Positions 27,720-35,592 of a stretch of DNA of 64,000 nucleotides are shown one piece after another (the stretch's first letter is position 1; each line of letters starts with the position of its first letter). Source of the DNA: Mycolicibacterium sphagni (GTDB lineage Bacteria > Actinomycetota > Actinomycetes > Mycobacteriales > Mycobacteriaceae); contig NZ_NOZR01000001.1 in NCBI RefSeq assembly GCF_002250655.1, positions 248,001-312,000 of the forward strand, written 5' to 3'. The notes below the pieces were generated by a model, which was not told the DNA's origin, ran no database searches, and worked only from the letters and a program-made list of their open reading frames with translations. A program made the translations under genes and the position numbers.

Positions 27720-27743
27720 GGCCCCTCCCATATGGGAGGGGCC
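27720..27743. promoter_or_regulatory. Perfect 24-bp palindrome upstream of the amidase gene
   Basis: GGCCCCTCCCAT is followed directly by its exact reverse complement, with no spacer. As RNA it would give a 10-bp stem with an AUAU loop; as DNA it could be a dimeric-repressor site. It ends 71 bases before the amidase ATG. No U-tract follows, and no obvious regulator gene is adjacent, so terminator or operator cannot be decided. Confidence 0.6.
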
Positions 27744-27814
27744 GATTGCCGTCAGGGCGCGGCTTCTTCGGTGAAACCGAGGAAGTCGCGCCCGCCGCGT
27801 ATCACGATGGCGAA

Positions 27815-29212
27815 ATGGCCGACCTCTGTCATCTGCCCGCCCACGAGCTCGTCCGCCTGATGTCCACGGGTGAGGTGCCCTGCCGGGAGGTCCTCGACGC
27901 CCATCTGGCCCGGATCGACGCCGTCAACCCCGGACTCAACGCGCTCGTCGCCGCCGCTGACCCCGAGATCTGCCGGCGGGCCGCCGCCGACGCCGACGAG
28001 CGGGTCGCGCGGGGCGAACCGCTCGGCCGGGTGCACGGGCTGCCCGTGGTCGTCAAGGACGTGATGCTGGTGTCCGGGCTGGTCTGTTCGGGTGGCAGTC
28101 CGGCGCTGCGGGCGGTGGCCCACCGCGACGCGACCGCCGTGTCCCGGCTACGTGCCGAGGGCGCCATCGTGCTCGGCATGACCAATGTGCCCGAGATGGG
28201 CCGCGGCGGGGAATCCAACAACAATCTGTACGGGCGCACCACCAACCCCTTCGACAGTGCGCGCACGCCGGGCGGCAGCAGTGGCGGGTCGGCCGCGCTC
28301 ATCAGTGCCGGCGGGGCGGCGCTGAGCGTGGGCTCCGACGGTGGCGGCAGCATCCGGCAGCCGGCGCACAACTGCGGTATCGCCGGCCTCAAACCCACGC
28401 ACGGCCGGATCCCCAGGACCGGCAGCGTCTTCGGTGACGCCCTCGGGATCTTCGGCCCCTTCAATTGCTATGGGCCGCTGGCCCGTTCGGTGGCCGACCT
28501 GCAACTGGGCCTGTCCATCATGGCCGGCCCGGATCTCGGCGATCCGTACGCCGCGGCGGCGCCGGTCGGCAACCCCGGCGGCGTCGACCTGGCCTCACTG
28601 CGGGTGGCGACCTACCTCATCGACGGCATTTCCCCGCCGCAGGCCAAGGTCGCCGCGGTCGTCACCGCAGCAGCACAGGCTGTCGCCGACGCCGGTGCCG
28701 CCGTCCGCTGGGATCAGCCCGCATGCTTGAACAGAACCATCGAATTACTCTGGGAGTCAGTCTTTCTCGGCGGTGATCGGGGCGAGGGATTCGAGGCGGA
28801 CCTCGCTGCGATGGGCGCCACCGAACCGTCGGAAGAACTCGCCGAATTCCTGCGGCAGGCCCGCGAAATCGAGTTCACACTGTCGGAGGCCCGGCGCCGA
28901 CTCGTCGACATCGACACCTTCCGTCTCGACATGCTGTCGTTCATGGCCGACTATGACGTGATCATCGGGCCGGCTATGCCCGCTCCGGCCAAGCCGCATC
29001 ACCACGGGCTGGTCGAGATCAGCGACTTCTCCCACCTGATGGCGCACAACCTCACCGGCTGGCCTGCCGTCGTGGTCCGGTGCGGAACGTCGGCGGAGGG
29101 CCTGCCGATCGGAGTCCAGATCGCGGCCCGGCCCTGGCAAGACGCCACGGCGCTGGCGGTAGCGGCGCACCTGGAAGCGGTGTTCGGGGGTTGGCAGCCG
29201 CCGCCGCTCTAG
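27815..29212 (+). CDS. Amidase signature family hydrolase
   Basis: 465 residues from ATG 27815. The Ser-cisSer-Lys triad is intact: Lys81 (VVVKDVMLV), cis-Ser155 (GGSSGGS) and nucleophile Ser179 (GSDGGGSIR), followed by GLKPTHGRIP. The family hydrolyses carboxamides, and the specificity cannot be read here. The frame is open upstream to TTG 27746, but that extension is poorly conserved-looking and would start inside the palindrome region. The ATG start gives the usual N-terminus (LPAHELVRLMSTGEVPCREVLDAHLARI). It may be co-transcribed with the LLM gene 32 bases on, which also has its own -10. Confidence 0.93.
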   Translation: MADLCHLPAHELVRLMSTGEVPCREVLDAHLARIDAVNPGLNALVAAADPEICRRAAADADERVARGEPLGRVHGLPVVVKDVMLVSGLVCSGGSPALRAVAHRDATAVSRLRAEGAIVLGMTNVPEMGRGGESNNNLYGRTTNPFDSARTPGGSSGGSAALISAGGAALSVGSDGGGSIRQPAHNCGIAGLKPTHGRIPRTGSVFGDALGIFGPFNCYGPLARSVADLQLGLSIMAGPDLGDPYAAAAPVGNPGGVDLASLRVATYLIDGISPPQAKVAAVVTAAAQAVADAGAAVRWDQPACLNRTIELLWESVFLGGDRGEGFEADLAAMGATEPSEELAEFLRQAREIEFTLSEARRRLVDIDTFRLDMLSFMADYDVIIGPAMPAPAKPHHHGLVEISDFSHLMAHNLTGWPAVVVRCGTSAEGLPIGVQIAARPWQDATALAVAAHLEAVFGGWQPPPL

Positions 29213-29244
29213 TCGTGGATGGCGCTCGGCCGTAGAGTCGGGCC

Positions 29245-30234
29245 ATGCGATTCGGATTGTTCATTCCGCAGGGCTGGCGATTGGATCTGGTCGGCATCCC
29301 CACTGAAAAGCACTGGCAGGTAATGCGCGATCTGGCCGATCACGCCGACGCGGGGCCGTGGGACTCGCTGTGGGTCTACGACCATTTCCATACCGTGCCG
29401 ATGCCGACCGGCGAGGCCACTCACGAGGCATGGACCCTAATGGCCGCCTACGCGGCGAGCACGTCGCGGATCAAGCTCGGCCAGATGTGTACCGCGATGA
29501 GCTACCGCAACCCCGTGTACCTCGCCAAGGTCGCCGCCACCACCGACGTGATCTCCGGTGGCCGGGTGCAGATGGGCATCGGCGGCGGCTGGTACGAGCA
29601 CGAATGGCGCGCCTATGGCTACGGCTTTCCTTCCGCCGGTGTGCGACTGGCCCGCCTCGACGAAGGCGTGCAGATCATGCGCGACGCCTGGCGGGACGGC
29701 AAGGTGAGTTTCGACGGCAAGCAGTATCAGGTCGACGGGGCGATTGTTGCGCCTAAGCCATTGCAGGAGAACGGAATTCCGCTGTGGATCGCCGGCGGTG
29801 GTGAGAAGGTGACGCTCAAGATCGCCGCGAAGTACGCGCAGTACACCAACTTCACCTCCGATCCCGAGGGGTTCGCGCACAAGTCACGGGTGCTGGCCGA
29901 CCACTGCCGCGAGGTCGGGACCGACTACGACGCCATCGTGCGCTCGGCCAACGTGAACGCGATCATCGGCAGCTCGCCGGATGACGTCACCCAGCGGGTG
30001 CAGCGGGTCCGCGACCGGCTGGCCGGGTACTGCGGGGACGCGGCCGCCGACGCGATGATGACGACGGCCACCGCGCCAGGCTCGGCCACGGGCACGCCCG
30101 CGCAGGTGGTCGAAAGCCTGACGGCACTGCGCGACCTGGGCTGCGAGTACGTGATCTGCTACTTCCCGGAGGCCGCCTACGACCGGTCCGGCATCGAAAT
30201 GTTCGAGCGTGAGGTGATCCCCGCGCTGGCGTGA
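29245..30234 (+). CDS. LLM-class F420-dependent oxidoreductase
   Basis: 329 residues. Bacterial-luciferase fold with MRFGLFIPQGWRLDL at the start, DSLWVYDHFHTVP, the GGRVQMGIGGGWYEHE signature of F420-type enzymes, and PLWIAGGGEKVTLKIAAKYA. The family catalyses hydride transfer from F420H2. It is a different subgroup from the LLM protein at 18673 (low similarity by eye). TAGAGT at 29233-29238 is six bases before the ATG. Substrate unknown; neighbours (amidase, OB-fold/thiolase pair) suggest a small degradative route. Confidence 0.92.
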   Translation: MRFGLFIPQGWRLDLVGIPTEKHWQVMRDLADHADAGPWDSLWVYDHFHTVPMPTGEATHEAWTLMAAYAASTSRIKLGQMCTAMSYRNPVYLAKVAATTDVISGGRVQMGIGGGWYEHEWRAYGYGFPSAGVRLARLDEGVQIMRDAWRDGKVSFDGKQYQVDGAIVAPKPLQENGIPLWIAGGGEKVTLKIAAKYAQYTNFTSDPEGFAHKSRVLADHCREVGTDYDAIVRSANVNAIIGSSPDDVTQRVQRVRDRLAGYCGDAAADAMMTTATAPGSATGTPAQVVESLTALRDLGCEYVICYFPEAAYDRSGIEMFEREVIPALA

Positions 30235-30328
30235 GAAGCGCGTGCATTCAGATGAGAATGCGGTTTCCGTCCGTGGCTAACAGTGTTGTACGATCGCCGC
30301 TACCGACTTGACTACGGAGGATGCCGCT

Positions 30329-30763
30329 ATGCAAAAGGCCCTGGCGCCCGAAATCTCCACATGGCCGCACGAGAACCCCCAGCTGATCGGCAGTGAATGC
30401 GCCAGCTGTTCGGCCGTGGTCTTCCCTAGTCAGGATCGCTGCCCGCATTGCAGCGTGGCCGGTATGAACGAGGTCAAGCTGCCCAGGCGCGGCACCCTGG
30501 TGGCCTGGACCACGCAGGGCTTCCCGCCCGGAGCCCCTTACATCGGCCCGACCGGTAAGGACTTCGTCCCGTTCGGCGTCGGCCTGGTGCAGCTCGGCCA
30601 GGGAGAAGAGGCCGTGGTGCGCGTCGAGGGCCGGCTCACCGAGAACGACCCGGCAAAACTGAAGTGGGGCATGGACGTCGAGCTCACGATGATCCCGTTC
30701 GCCACTGACGCCGACGGCAACGAGGTCGTCACCTTTGCCTTCCAGCCCGCCGAGGGAGCTTAA
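30329..30763 (+). CDS. Zn-ribbon OB-fold protein (DUF35 type), thiolase partner
   Basis: 144 residues. The N-terminal rubredoxin-like zinc ribbon uses Cys24, Cys27, Cys38 and Cys41 (CASC, CPHC), followed by the OB fold (GTLVAWTTQGFPPGAPY, PFGVGLVQLGQGEEAVVRVEG). Such proteins are obligate partners of thiolase-like enzymes, binding the CoA thioester and guiding the substrate, as in the ChsH2(DUF35)-Ltp2 aldolase of cholesterol side-chain breakdown. GGAGG lies seven bases before ATG 30329, which decides this start over TTG 30308. The thiolase gene starts four bases after its stop. Confidence 0.92.
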   Translation: MQKALAPEISTWPHENPQLIGSECASCSAVVFPSQDRCPHCSVAGMNEVKLPRRGTLVAWTTQGFPPGAPYIGPTGKDFVPFGVGLVQLGQGEEAVVRVEGRLTENDPAKLKWGMDVELTMIPFATDADGNEVVTFAFQPAEGA

Positions 30764-30767
30764 GAGC

Positions 30768-31913
30768 ATGAGCAACGACGTCGCGATCATCGGAGTCGGC
30801 CTGCACCCGTTCGGCAGGTTTGAGAAGACCGCCATGCAGATGGGTGCCGAGGCGATCGCGCTGGCGCTCGAGGATGCCGGCGCGGACTGGAAGGACATCC
30901 AGTTCGGCTTCGGCGGCAGCTATGAGGTGTCCAATCCCGACGCCGTGACCCGCCTCGTCGGACTTACCGGGATCACCTTCACCAACGTCTTCAACGCGTG
31001 CGCCACCGCGGCCAGCGCCATCCAGCAGACCGCCGACACGATCCGGCTCGGCAAGTACGACATCGGCATCGCGGTCGGCCTGGACAAGCACCCGCGCGGC
31101 GCCTTCACCGACGACCCGGCCAAGCTGGCCCTGCCGCAGTGGTACGCCCAGAACGGGCAGTTCGTCACCACCAAGTTCTTCGGCATCAAGGCCAACCGGT
31201 ACATCCACGACCATGGCATCTCCGAGCAGACGTTGGCCCGGGTGGCCAACAAGAACTTCCGCAACGGTGTGCTCAACCCGAATGCGTTCCGCCGCAAGGA
31301 GATCTCCATCGAAGAGATCATGGCCTCGCCGGTGCTGAACTATCCGCTACGGCAGTACATGTTCTGCGCTCCCGACGAAGGCGCCGCCGCGGTCATCATG
31401 TGCCGCGCCGACATCGCCCACCGGTTCACCGACAAGCCGGTTTACGTGCGCGCCAGCGAGATTCGCACCCGGACGTTCGGCGCCTACGAGGTGCACGGCA
31501 CATCGGCACCGCTCGACGAGGACGTCTCGCCGACCGTCTACGCCGCCAAGGCCGCCTACGAAGCGGCCGGCATCGGCCCCGAGGACGTCGACATCGCCCA
31601 GCTACAGGACACCGACGCCGGTGCCGAGATCATCCACATGGCCGAGACCGGCCTGTGTGCCGACGGCGAGCAGGAGAAGCTGCTGGCCGACGGCGCCACC
31701 GAGATCCATGGCTCGTTGCCGATCAACACCGACGGCGGCCTGATCGCCAATGGTGAGCCGATCGGCGCCTCAGGTCTGCGTCAGATGCACGAGCTGGTGC
31801 GCCAGCTGCGCGGCGAGGCTGGTGAGCGTCAGGTGCCGGGCAACCCCCGCATCGGACTGGCACAGGTCTACGGCGCACCCGGAACCGCTTCGGCGACAAT
31901 ACTTTCTCTCTAA
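30768..31913 (+). CDS. Thiolase-like lipid-transfer (SCP-x/Ltp) protein
   Basis: 381 residues. The thiolase fold keeps a cysteine in the nucleophile position (Cys78, FNACATAASAIQ), but the usual GHPxGATG loop reads GGLIANGEPIGASG, so the conserved His is replaced by Glu. That argues against ordinary Claisen cleavage and toward a CoA-thioester aldolase or other thiolase-like chemistry, as in the Ltp2/DUF35 complexes. It is adjacent to and translationally near its OB-fold partner, and the two probably form one heteromeric enzyme. The start at ATG 30768 is used rather than an upstream open frame that overlaps the partner gene. Confidence 0.92.
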   Translation: MSNDVAIIGVGLHPFGRFEKTAMQMGAEAIALALEDAGADWKDIQFGFGGSYEVSNPDAVTRLVGLTGITFTNVFNACATAASAIQQTADTIRLGKYDIGIAVGLDKHPRGAFTDDPAKLALPQWYAQNGQFVTTKFFGIKANRYIHDHGISEQTLARVANKNFRNGVLNPNAFRRKEISIEEIMASPVLNYPLRQYMFCAPDEGAAAVIMCRADIAHRFTDKPVYVRASEIRTRTFGAYEVHGTSAPLDEDVSPTVYAAKAAYEAAGIGPEDVDIAQLQDTDAGAEIIHMAETGLCADGEQEKLLADGATEIHGSLPINTDGGLIANGEPIGASGLRQMHELVRQLRGEAGERQVPGNPRIGLAQVYGAPGTASATILSL

Positions 31914-31945
31914 CCGGCTCAACACCCGGCTCAACACCCGGCTCA
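31914..31945. repeat. 12-bp tandem repeat between convergent genes
   Basis: CCGGCTCAACAC occurs twice in tandem, followed by a third partial copy CCGGCTCA, directly after the thiolase stop codon. Probably replication slippage in a 51-bp convergent gap. Confidence 0.8.
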
Positions 31946-31964
31946 GTAACCGGCCCGGCAGCCC

Positions 31965-33734
31965 TCAGACGTCGGTCTCCTGGCCGAAGAAACCCTGGGC
32001 GGCCTGCACCAGAACGAGCACCTCGATGAGCGCTGCGGTGGTGCCCAACCCGACGGATGCAGCGAGTGGCAGGCCGATGGCGTTGACCAGACCCGTGATG
32101 GCGTCACCGGACAGCGCCTGCTGAATGCCGCTGAGGAACAGGTTGGCGTCATAGGCGGGCAGCATCGTGACGATGGCGTTGACGATGTCCGCGGTCGGAA
32201 GTGCTGCCGCGTAGAGCGCCGCCGAACTGTTCGAGACGTTGTAGGCGACGTCGGAGATCACTGTCTGCAAGGCCGAGATGACCCCTGTGGGGGTTGGCAG
32301 TACCGGCGACGGACCGGGTTTCGGCAGATGCAGAGCCGCCAGCTCCTGCCACATGATTCCGCCCGGGCTGACATCGGCGACAAAATCGCTGATCCCCTGC
32401 TGGACGCCGGCGACGAAGAGCTGAGCGACCTCACCCCAGTTGACATTGGGGATGAACCCGAAGGTGCTCTGCACGTTGGCATATCCGTCAGTGGACCAGC
32501 CGTAGTTGGGGTCGCCGTAGCCCAGGTTGACGATGACTTTCAAGGCCGGCTGCAGCAGGTCGGCGATGGGGTTGCCGATGACCGGGATCAACCGCAGGGG
32601 CTCCAGCAGCGGCAAGTTTTCGGTCGGGATCACGTAGTACTTCTGCGACGGGTCGGTGGTCGGCAATGCGATGGCCGAATCGACCTGTGCTGACGTCAGA
32701 TCGGCGTACTTGGTGTGCACGAAGACGATGCCGAGCCCGGCGTTGAGATCGGCCAGGAAATTCAGCGGGTACTTCGGAAAGTCGGCAAACCCGTCGTACT
32801 CGAGGGTGTAGTTCGTTGTCGGGAACAGGTTTTCGGGGGTGGCGCCGTAGAAGTCGATCCCGAGACTGGGCAGGCTCAAGTTCGGGAAGCGGGACAGAAA
32901 GCCGCCGTTGGGGTTCATCTCGTTACCGACGAGCACGAACTGTGCCGCCGTACCCGCCGGCAGCAGGCTCTGCACCAGCGACGAGATGATCGCGCTCTGC
33001 GAATACCCGAACACCGTGGCGGTGTTGCCGGCATCGATCTGGCTCGCGATCGTGGTCATGAGGGTGCTGATCCCTTGCTGGACCGACACGTTCAGCGGCA
33101 GGCTCTTCACTCCAGTGATCGGATACAGCCCCTCGGGAGTGTCCAGCTGGAACGGGACGGCCCCTGGGTAACTGGGGTTGATGTAGAGGTCGAAAACGTG
33201 CTGGATGTAGGTAGGGCTCGGGATCGGATCACCGCTGCCCCCCATGATCAGGGCAGTGTTCTGGGCCGCGGCGGCTTGGACCTGGTCCAGCACGGTCGTC
33301 ACAGTTGCCGCTGCGGCGGTCAGGGGCGGGCTTTCGGTGATCCGGCGGCTGAAGGCGGCCAGCGTCAACTCCAGATCTGAGTCGCTGGGCAGCGCTGGGA
33401 GATTCGGCGTCGGTAGGGTCGGGATTTTCAGCCTTGGCGGGGCCGGGAGTTTCAGCGTCGGCACCTGGAAGGTGACCGCAGACTTCGCGCCGGCGGTCGC
33501 GCGGGGGGCCGCCGCGGTTCGTGCCCCCGTCGTCGAGGCAGGCACCGCCGTGGCAGTGTGCTGGTCTGCGCGTGGGGAGGAACCGCTCGAGTGCGTCGAA
33601 TTCGCGTGCGCAGACGGCGATCCCGACGGCGAGCTATCGGCCCAGGCCACTGCCGTTCCGTTGGCTACCGCGGCGCCTACGCCGAGTGCAATGGCCAAAC
33701 CACCGACGCGACCGACGAATCCTGCTGCACTCAC
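31965..33734 (-). CDS. Secreted PE-PPE-domain serine hydrolase (no PE or PPE module)
   Basis: 589 residues from GTG 33734. A signal peptide (1-33, cleavage near AWA) and a Ser/Pro/Ala-rich linker (~35-120) precede an alpha/beta-hydrolase of the PE-PPE type (~165-400). The linker holds a short PTLKLPAPPRLKIPTLPTPNLP repeat-like stretch. The nucleophile serine is in the elbow GYSQSA. C-terminal hydrophobic helices finish the protein. The frame is open to 33851, but the GTG has an AGGGGG ribosome-binding site and makes a normal signal peptide. These enzymes are esterases or acyltransferases of the mycobacterial envelope. The PE/PPE secretion module is absent, so export is by Sec. Confidence 0.87.
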   Translation of the reverse strand: MSAAGFVGRVGGLAIALGVGAAVANGTAVAWADSSPSGSPSAHANSTHSSGSSPRADQHTATAVPASTTGARTAAAPRATAGAKSAVTFQVPTLKLPAPPRLKIPTLPTPNLPALPSDSDLELTLAAFSRRITESPPLTAAAATVTTVLDQVQAAAAQNTALIMGGSGDPIPSPTYIQHVFDLYINPSYPGAVPFQLDTPEGLYPITGVKSLPLNVSVQQGISTLMTTIASQIDAGNTATVFGYSQSAIISSLVQSLLPAGTAAQFVLVGNEMNPNGGFLSRFPNLSLPSLGIDFYGATPENLFPTTNYTLEYDGFADFPKYPLNFLADLNAGLGIVFVHTKYADLTSAQVDSAIALPTTDPSQKYYVIPTENLPLLEPLRLIPVIGNPIADLLQPALKVIVNLGYGDPNYGWSTDGYANVQSTFGFIPNVNWGEVAQLFVAGVQQGISDFVADVSPGGIMWQELAALHLPKPGPSPVLPTPTGVISALQTVISDVAYNVSNSSAALYAAALPTADIVNAIVTMLPAYDANLFLSGIQQALSGDAITGLVNAIGLPLAASVGLGTTAALIEVLVLVQAAQGFFGQETDV

Positions 33735-33935
33735 CCGATGCCCCCTTTTACCGCCATACGGAAAATGTGCCGGGGCGAAGAATAACCTGTCGATCGCAGG
33801 TTCGCTGGCAATATCTGACGGTGTGGTCGATTGTTCGTTCTGTCGTCGCACATCCGACGATTTCGGAAGCCATCGGCCGTTTTCGTGCCAGGATTCGTTG
33901 TTGCTGCGCTACTGACGCGGCTACCTTCCGGCCAG

Positions 33936-35585
33936 TCAGATCGTGGGGCCGAGCAGGTCGTCAGCGTCCTGAATGATGTAGCCGTACCCCTGCTCGGCCA
34001 GGAAGCGCTGCCGGTGCGCGGCGTACTCCGCGTCGAGACTGTCTCGGGAGACCACCGAGTAGAACACCGCGCCGCCGCCGTCGTGCTTGGGGCGGAGCAG
34101 CCGGCCGAGCCGCTGCGCCTCTTCCTGGCGCGACCCGAAGGTCCCCGAAACCTGCACGGCCACTGACGCTTCCGGCAGATCGATGGAGAAATTCGCCACC
34201 TTCGACACCACCAGCGTCTTGACCTCGCCGCGGCGGAAGGCGTCGAACAGCGCTTCGCGCTCGGCATTCTTGGTCGAGCCCTGGATCACCGGCGCGTTCA
34301 GTTCGGCGCCCAGCTCGTCGAGCTGGTCGAGGTAGGCGCCGATCACCAGCGTCGGCTCGTCGGGGTGTTTGGCCAGGATCGATTTGACTACCGCGATCTT
34401 CGAGTGCGCGGTCGAGCACAGCCGATAGCGCTCCTCGGGTTCGGCGATCGCGTAGAGCATCCGCTCGTTGTCGGTCATCGTGACCCGAACCTCGATGCAC
34501 TCCGCCGGCGCGATCCAGCCCTGGGCCTCGATGTCCTTCCACGGCGCGTCGTAGCGCTTGGGGCCGATGAGGCTGAAGACGTCCCCTTCGCGGCCGTCCT
34601 CCCGGATCAGTGTCGCGGTGAGCCCGAGCCGGCGACGTGACTGAAGGTCGGCCGTCATCCGGAACACCGGCGCGGGCAGCAGGTGCACCTCGTCGTAGAT
34701 GATCAGCCCCCAGTCACGGCTGTCGAACAGCTCCAAATGCCGGTACTCGCCCTTGGTGCGGCGGGTGATGACCTGGTAGGTGGCGATGGTGACCGGTCGA
34801 ATCTCCTTGCGCTCACCGGAATACTCGCCGATCTCTTCCTCGGTCAGCGAGGTCCGCGCAATCAGCTCGCGCTTCCACTGCCGGCCCGCCACGGTATTGG
34901 TCACCAGGATCAGAGTCGTCGCCCCGGCCTTGGCCATCGCGGCCGCGCCGACCAGCGTCTTGCCCGCGCCGCACGGCAGCACCACCACGCCCGAGCCGCC
35001 CGCCCAGAATGACTCGGCGGCCATCTCCTGGTAGTCGCGCAGCTGCCAGCTCTCCTGATCCAGTGTGATCGCGTGGGCCTCGCCGTTGACGTATCCGGCC
35101 AGGTCCTCGGCAGGCCACCCGATCTTGAGCAGCATCTGCTTGACCCGGCCGCGCTCGCTGGGATGGACGATCACGGTGTCGTCGTCGATCCGTGCGCCCA
35201 GCATCGGGGCGATCTTCTTGTTGCGCAGGACCTCTTCGAGCACCGCCCGGTCGAAGCTGACCAAAACGAGGCCGTGGACCGGGCTCTTGACCAGCTGCAG
35301 GCGCCCGTAGCGTGCCATCGTGTCGACGATGTCGACCAGCAGCGGCTGGGGCACGGCGTAGCGCGAGAAGCTGACCAGCGCGTCGACCACCTGTTCGGCG
35401 TCGTGGCCGGCGGCGCGGGCGTTCCACAACGCCAGGGGAGTGATGCGGTAGGTGTGGATGTGCTCGGGCGCGCGTTCCAGCTCCGCGAACGGTGCGATCG
35501 CGGCCCTGGCGGCGCCCGCCAGCTCATGGTCGACCTCGAGCAGCACGGTTTTATCGGACTGCACGATCAGGGGGCCATCTGTCAT
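33936..35585 (-). CDS. ercc3: XPB/ERCC3-type DNA repair helicase
   Basis: 549 residues, superfamily 2. Walker A is PCGAGKTLVG; the box is DEVH (IIYDEVHLLPAP); motif III LGLTATLIRED, the RED motif region, and motif VI QRLGRLLRP follow. The N-terminal damage-recognition-like domain covers ~1-150. It is a 3'-to-5' ATP-dependent helicase related to eukaryotic XPB; its role in mycobacterial repair is not settled. Corresponds to Rv0861c. It lies seven bases downstream of the helicase-associated gene with which it is always paired in mycobacteria. Confidence 0.95.
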   Translation of the reverse strand: MTDGPLIVQSDKTVLLEVDHELAGAARAAIAPFAELERAPEHIHTYRITPLALWNARAAGHDAEQVVDALVSFSRYAVPQPLLVDIVDTMARYGRLQLVKSPVHGLVLVSFDRAVLEEVLRNKKIAPMLGARIDDDTVIVHPSERGRVKQMLLKIGWPAEDLAGYVNGEAHAITLDQESWQLRDYQEMAAESFWAGGSGVVVLPCGAGKTLVGAAAMAKAGATTLILVTNTVAGRQWKRELIARTSLTEEEIGEYSGERKEIRPVTIATYQVITRRTKGEYRHLELFDSRDWGLIIYDEVHLLPAPVFRMTADLQSRRRLGLTATLIREDGREGDVFSLIGPKRYDAPWKDIEAQGWIAPAECIEVRVTMTDNERMLYAIAEPEERYRLCSTAHSKIAVVKSILAKHPDEPTLVIGAYLDQLDELGAELNAPVIQGSTKNAEREALFDAFRRGEVKTLVVSKVANFSIDLPEASVAVQVSGTFGSRQEEAQRLGRLLRPKHDGGGAVFYSVVSRDSLDAEYAAHRQRFLAEQGYGYIIQDADDLLGPTI

Positions 35586-35592
35586 ATAGCCA

